16,620 nt of DNA. It comes from Dictyocoela muelleri. Taxonomy: Eukaryota; Microsporidia. This document shows positions 15,357 through 16,620 of the stretch, piece by piece (within the stretch, counting starts at the first letter, position 1; each line of letters opens with the position of its first letter). Under the pieces are notes generated by a model, which worked only from the letters and a program-made list of their open reading frames with translations, had not been told where the DNA came from and ran no database searches. Made by a program: the position numbers and the translations under genes. Where the stretch lies: the NCBI GenBank assembly GCA_016256075.1, contig SDVU01000201.1, positions 1,238 through 17,857 of the forward strand. The letters are read 5' to 3'.

Positions 15357-15518
15357 ATTTTTAGATAATTTTAAAATTTTAGGTTTGAATTTTTACTTTT
15401 TTAAGATTAAAAATTTATATCTATTTATTTCTTATCAAGTTTATTTATTTTAAATTTTTTACTTCATTTTATTATTTCATTTTAATATATATAATATTTT
15501 TATTTTTACGCAAATTTT
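15357..15518. other. Short convergent intergenic region between GAR1 and the CHY gene
   Basis: About 160 bp of AT-rich sequence separates two facing stop codons. It must hold the 3' processing signals of both genes. For the CHY gene an AATAAA overlaps the stop codon (15518-15523). For GAR1 no clear AATAAA is seen close to the stop. Confidence 0.6.
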
Positions 15519-16427
15519 TTATTTTTTAAATTTCTTTTTATCCTTTTTACTCATTGTCGTTTTATCACGATTACCTTTTCCACCTTCCCAAAATGCTGTT
15601 TTCCGTGTCTTTAATTCCATTCCGCATTCACAATTAGATTTGACGCTTTGCTCTTTTTTACACAATCCGCAAATCATTCTTTTTGCAATTTCAGCAACGT
15701 GTGGCTGCTCATCATCGTGACAAATATCACATGGATACAAATTATTACAACACGGAAAGCGAAACCATCTTAATGATTTTTTATAATGTTTACAAGTTCC
15801 TTTCCCAGGTAAATCAATTGATTTTGTTGATTTTAGGCGTATAAAAATAATATTTATAAATATTATTCGTCCGCACTGACAACTAAACCTTATTTTTTCG
15901 CCTCTGTATTCAAAATATTCATTACATTCACAAGAAAAGATAAATTTAAATTGATTGAAAACTACTAATTTACAATTTTTAAACGAAGCATGCCCAAGGT
16001 AATGGTTATTTATAATTGGAAAGTATGAAAAGAACATGTGAGAATGACATTTTTTACAGGAAATTTCTTTTTCAAAATTATAAATAGTATCTCGCTTCTT
16101 GCACTTAAGACATTCAACTTCTGCAGAAATGGTTTCAGCGAAAAGAAATAAAATATTTTTACGGTCACTTGCAATTTCAATGTTTAAATCAGAATTAGAC
16201 GAATTTTTAAAATCAATTTTTGGTAAATAATTTGATTTTAATTTTCTAATTTTAGAACCTGATTCAATACATGTAATGTACTCAAAAAGATTATCTATAG
16301 GGATTATTTCATTGTCTATTATATTGTTGTTTTTGTTGTATTCATAAATAGATATTTTTGTTTTTATTATTATTTTTGTTTCACTTTCTGTTACCTGATA
16401 TTTTGATTTTAACTTTTCTATAGTCAT
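15519..16427 (-). CDS. CHY-type zinc finger protein with N-terminal Cys-rich segment
   Basis: A 302-residue protein. Residues 209-270 form a CHY zinc finger: CKHY (212-215), CC (226-227), C233, CH (236-237), H243, C253, C256, C266 and C268, binding several zinc ions. The tail WEGGKGNRDKTTMSKKDKKK (280-299) matches the conserved end of the longer fungal CHY-domain proteins, so this is a reduced member of that group, not the short Hot13 type or a RING-containing RCHY1. Residues 106-127 contain CLKC and CKKC, and 166-185 contain CEC and CQC, suggesting one or two extra zinc ribbons. Function in the fungal proteins is not well established, and I do not assign one. CCCC precedes the ATG and an AATAAA overlaps the stop. 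The gene is intact. Confidence 0.88.
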   Translation of the reverse strand: MTIEKLKSKYQVTESETKIIIKTKISIYEYNKNNNIIDNEIIPIDNLFEYITCIESGSKIRKLKSNYLPKIDFKNSSNSDLNIEIASDRKNILFLFAETISAEVECLKCKKRDTIYNFEKEISCKKCHSHMFFSYFPIINNHYLGHASFKNCKLVVFNQFKFIFSCECNEYFEYRGEKIRFSCQCGRIIFINIIFIRLKSTKSIDLPGKGTCKHYKKSLRWFRFPCCNNLYPCDICHDDEQPHVAEIAKRMICGLCKKEQSVKSNCECGMELKTRKTAFWEGGKGNRDKTTMSKKDKKKFKK

Positions 16428-16431
16428 GGGG
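16428..16431 (-). promoter_or_regulatory. C-run start signal of the CHY zinc finger gene
   Basis: The minus strand reads AAATAACCCCATG, with the C run directly before the start codon. This is the same layout as TAACCCCCCATG at the transporter gene. Confidence 0.6.
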
Positions 16432-16509
16432 TTATTTTTTGTCGATTTTGAAAAAAAAATGAAAAATACTATTTTATAGTCATGTTTATTTTAATATATT
16501 ATATTATAT

Positions 16510-16620
16510 TACATGCTGACAACATCCATAGCTGCCAACCCGGGGAGAGTTGTCTCCAACCATAGTCTTATGACCTTTGGTTCCTGGTGTTCCAATAATA
16601 CGTCACTTCCTAAGCTATCC
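16510..16620 (-). mobile_element. Candidate tRNA-derived SINE, copy B (3' part, runs off the window)
   Basis: It matches the 3' part of copy A (12371 to about 12477) in the same orientation, including the well-conserved block TTCCAATAATACGTCACTYCCTAAGCT. On the minus strand it ends in CATGTAATATAATATAATA, an AT-rich tail like that of copy A. The tRNA-like head, if present, lies right of the window. Confidence 0.65.

Overview
The window looks like a microsporidian chromosome segment. It is very AT-rich, with three intact single-exon genes widely separated by transposon debris. The organism call is inference. It rests on an ATP/ADP-translocase-type nucleotide transporter (the ATP-stealing NTT carriers of intracellular parasites), on reduced versions of two eukaryotic proteins (Gar1 and a CHY zinc-finger protein), and on a run of C placed directly before all three start codons, as described for microsporidian genes. 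The loose spacing and heavy transposon load fit a large-genome microsporidian such as Hamiltosporidium, but I cannot fix the species.

Layout. 1-3960: a broken Ty3/Gypsy-type LTR retrotransposon on the minus strand, with its 3' LTR cut by the window edge. 3961 to about 5465: gag-protease part of a second LTR element, also minus strand, apparently interrupted by the first. 5880-7060: plus-strand relic of a pogo/Tigger-like DDE transposase, itself interrupted by a 315-bp hAT-type non-autonomous element with an 8-bp target duplication. 7060-7870: decayed spacer with a second hAT-like end. 7873-9537: intact nucleotide transporter (minus). 9550-12370: gene-free and repeat-rich, with a hAT-like terminus, a C-rich tandem repeat, a 421-bp foldback palindrome, an inverted AT-rich minisatellite and a second minisatellite. 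12371-12818: a dispersed element with a tRNA-like head (a SINE candidate); a second copy starts at 16510 and leaves the window. 12993-14828: a nearly complete pogo-like DNA transposon with a disrupted transposase, ending 93 bp before GAR1. 14922-15356: GAR1 (plus). 15519-16427: CHY zinc-finger protein (minus), convergent with GAR1.

The host genes do not form an operon or pathway. The transporter supplies host nucleotides, Gar1 belongs to the H/ACA pseudouridylation particle, and the CHY protein is a zinc-binding protein of uncertain role. What they share is the start-site C run, plus an AATAAA overlapping the stop codon in two of them. The most novel observation is the tRNA-headed repeat family. 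The layered nesting (LTR element in LTR element, hAT in pogo) and the opposed minisatellite arms also deserve attention.
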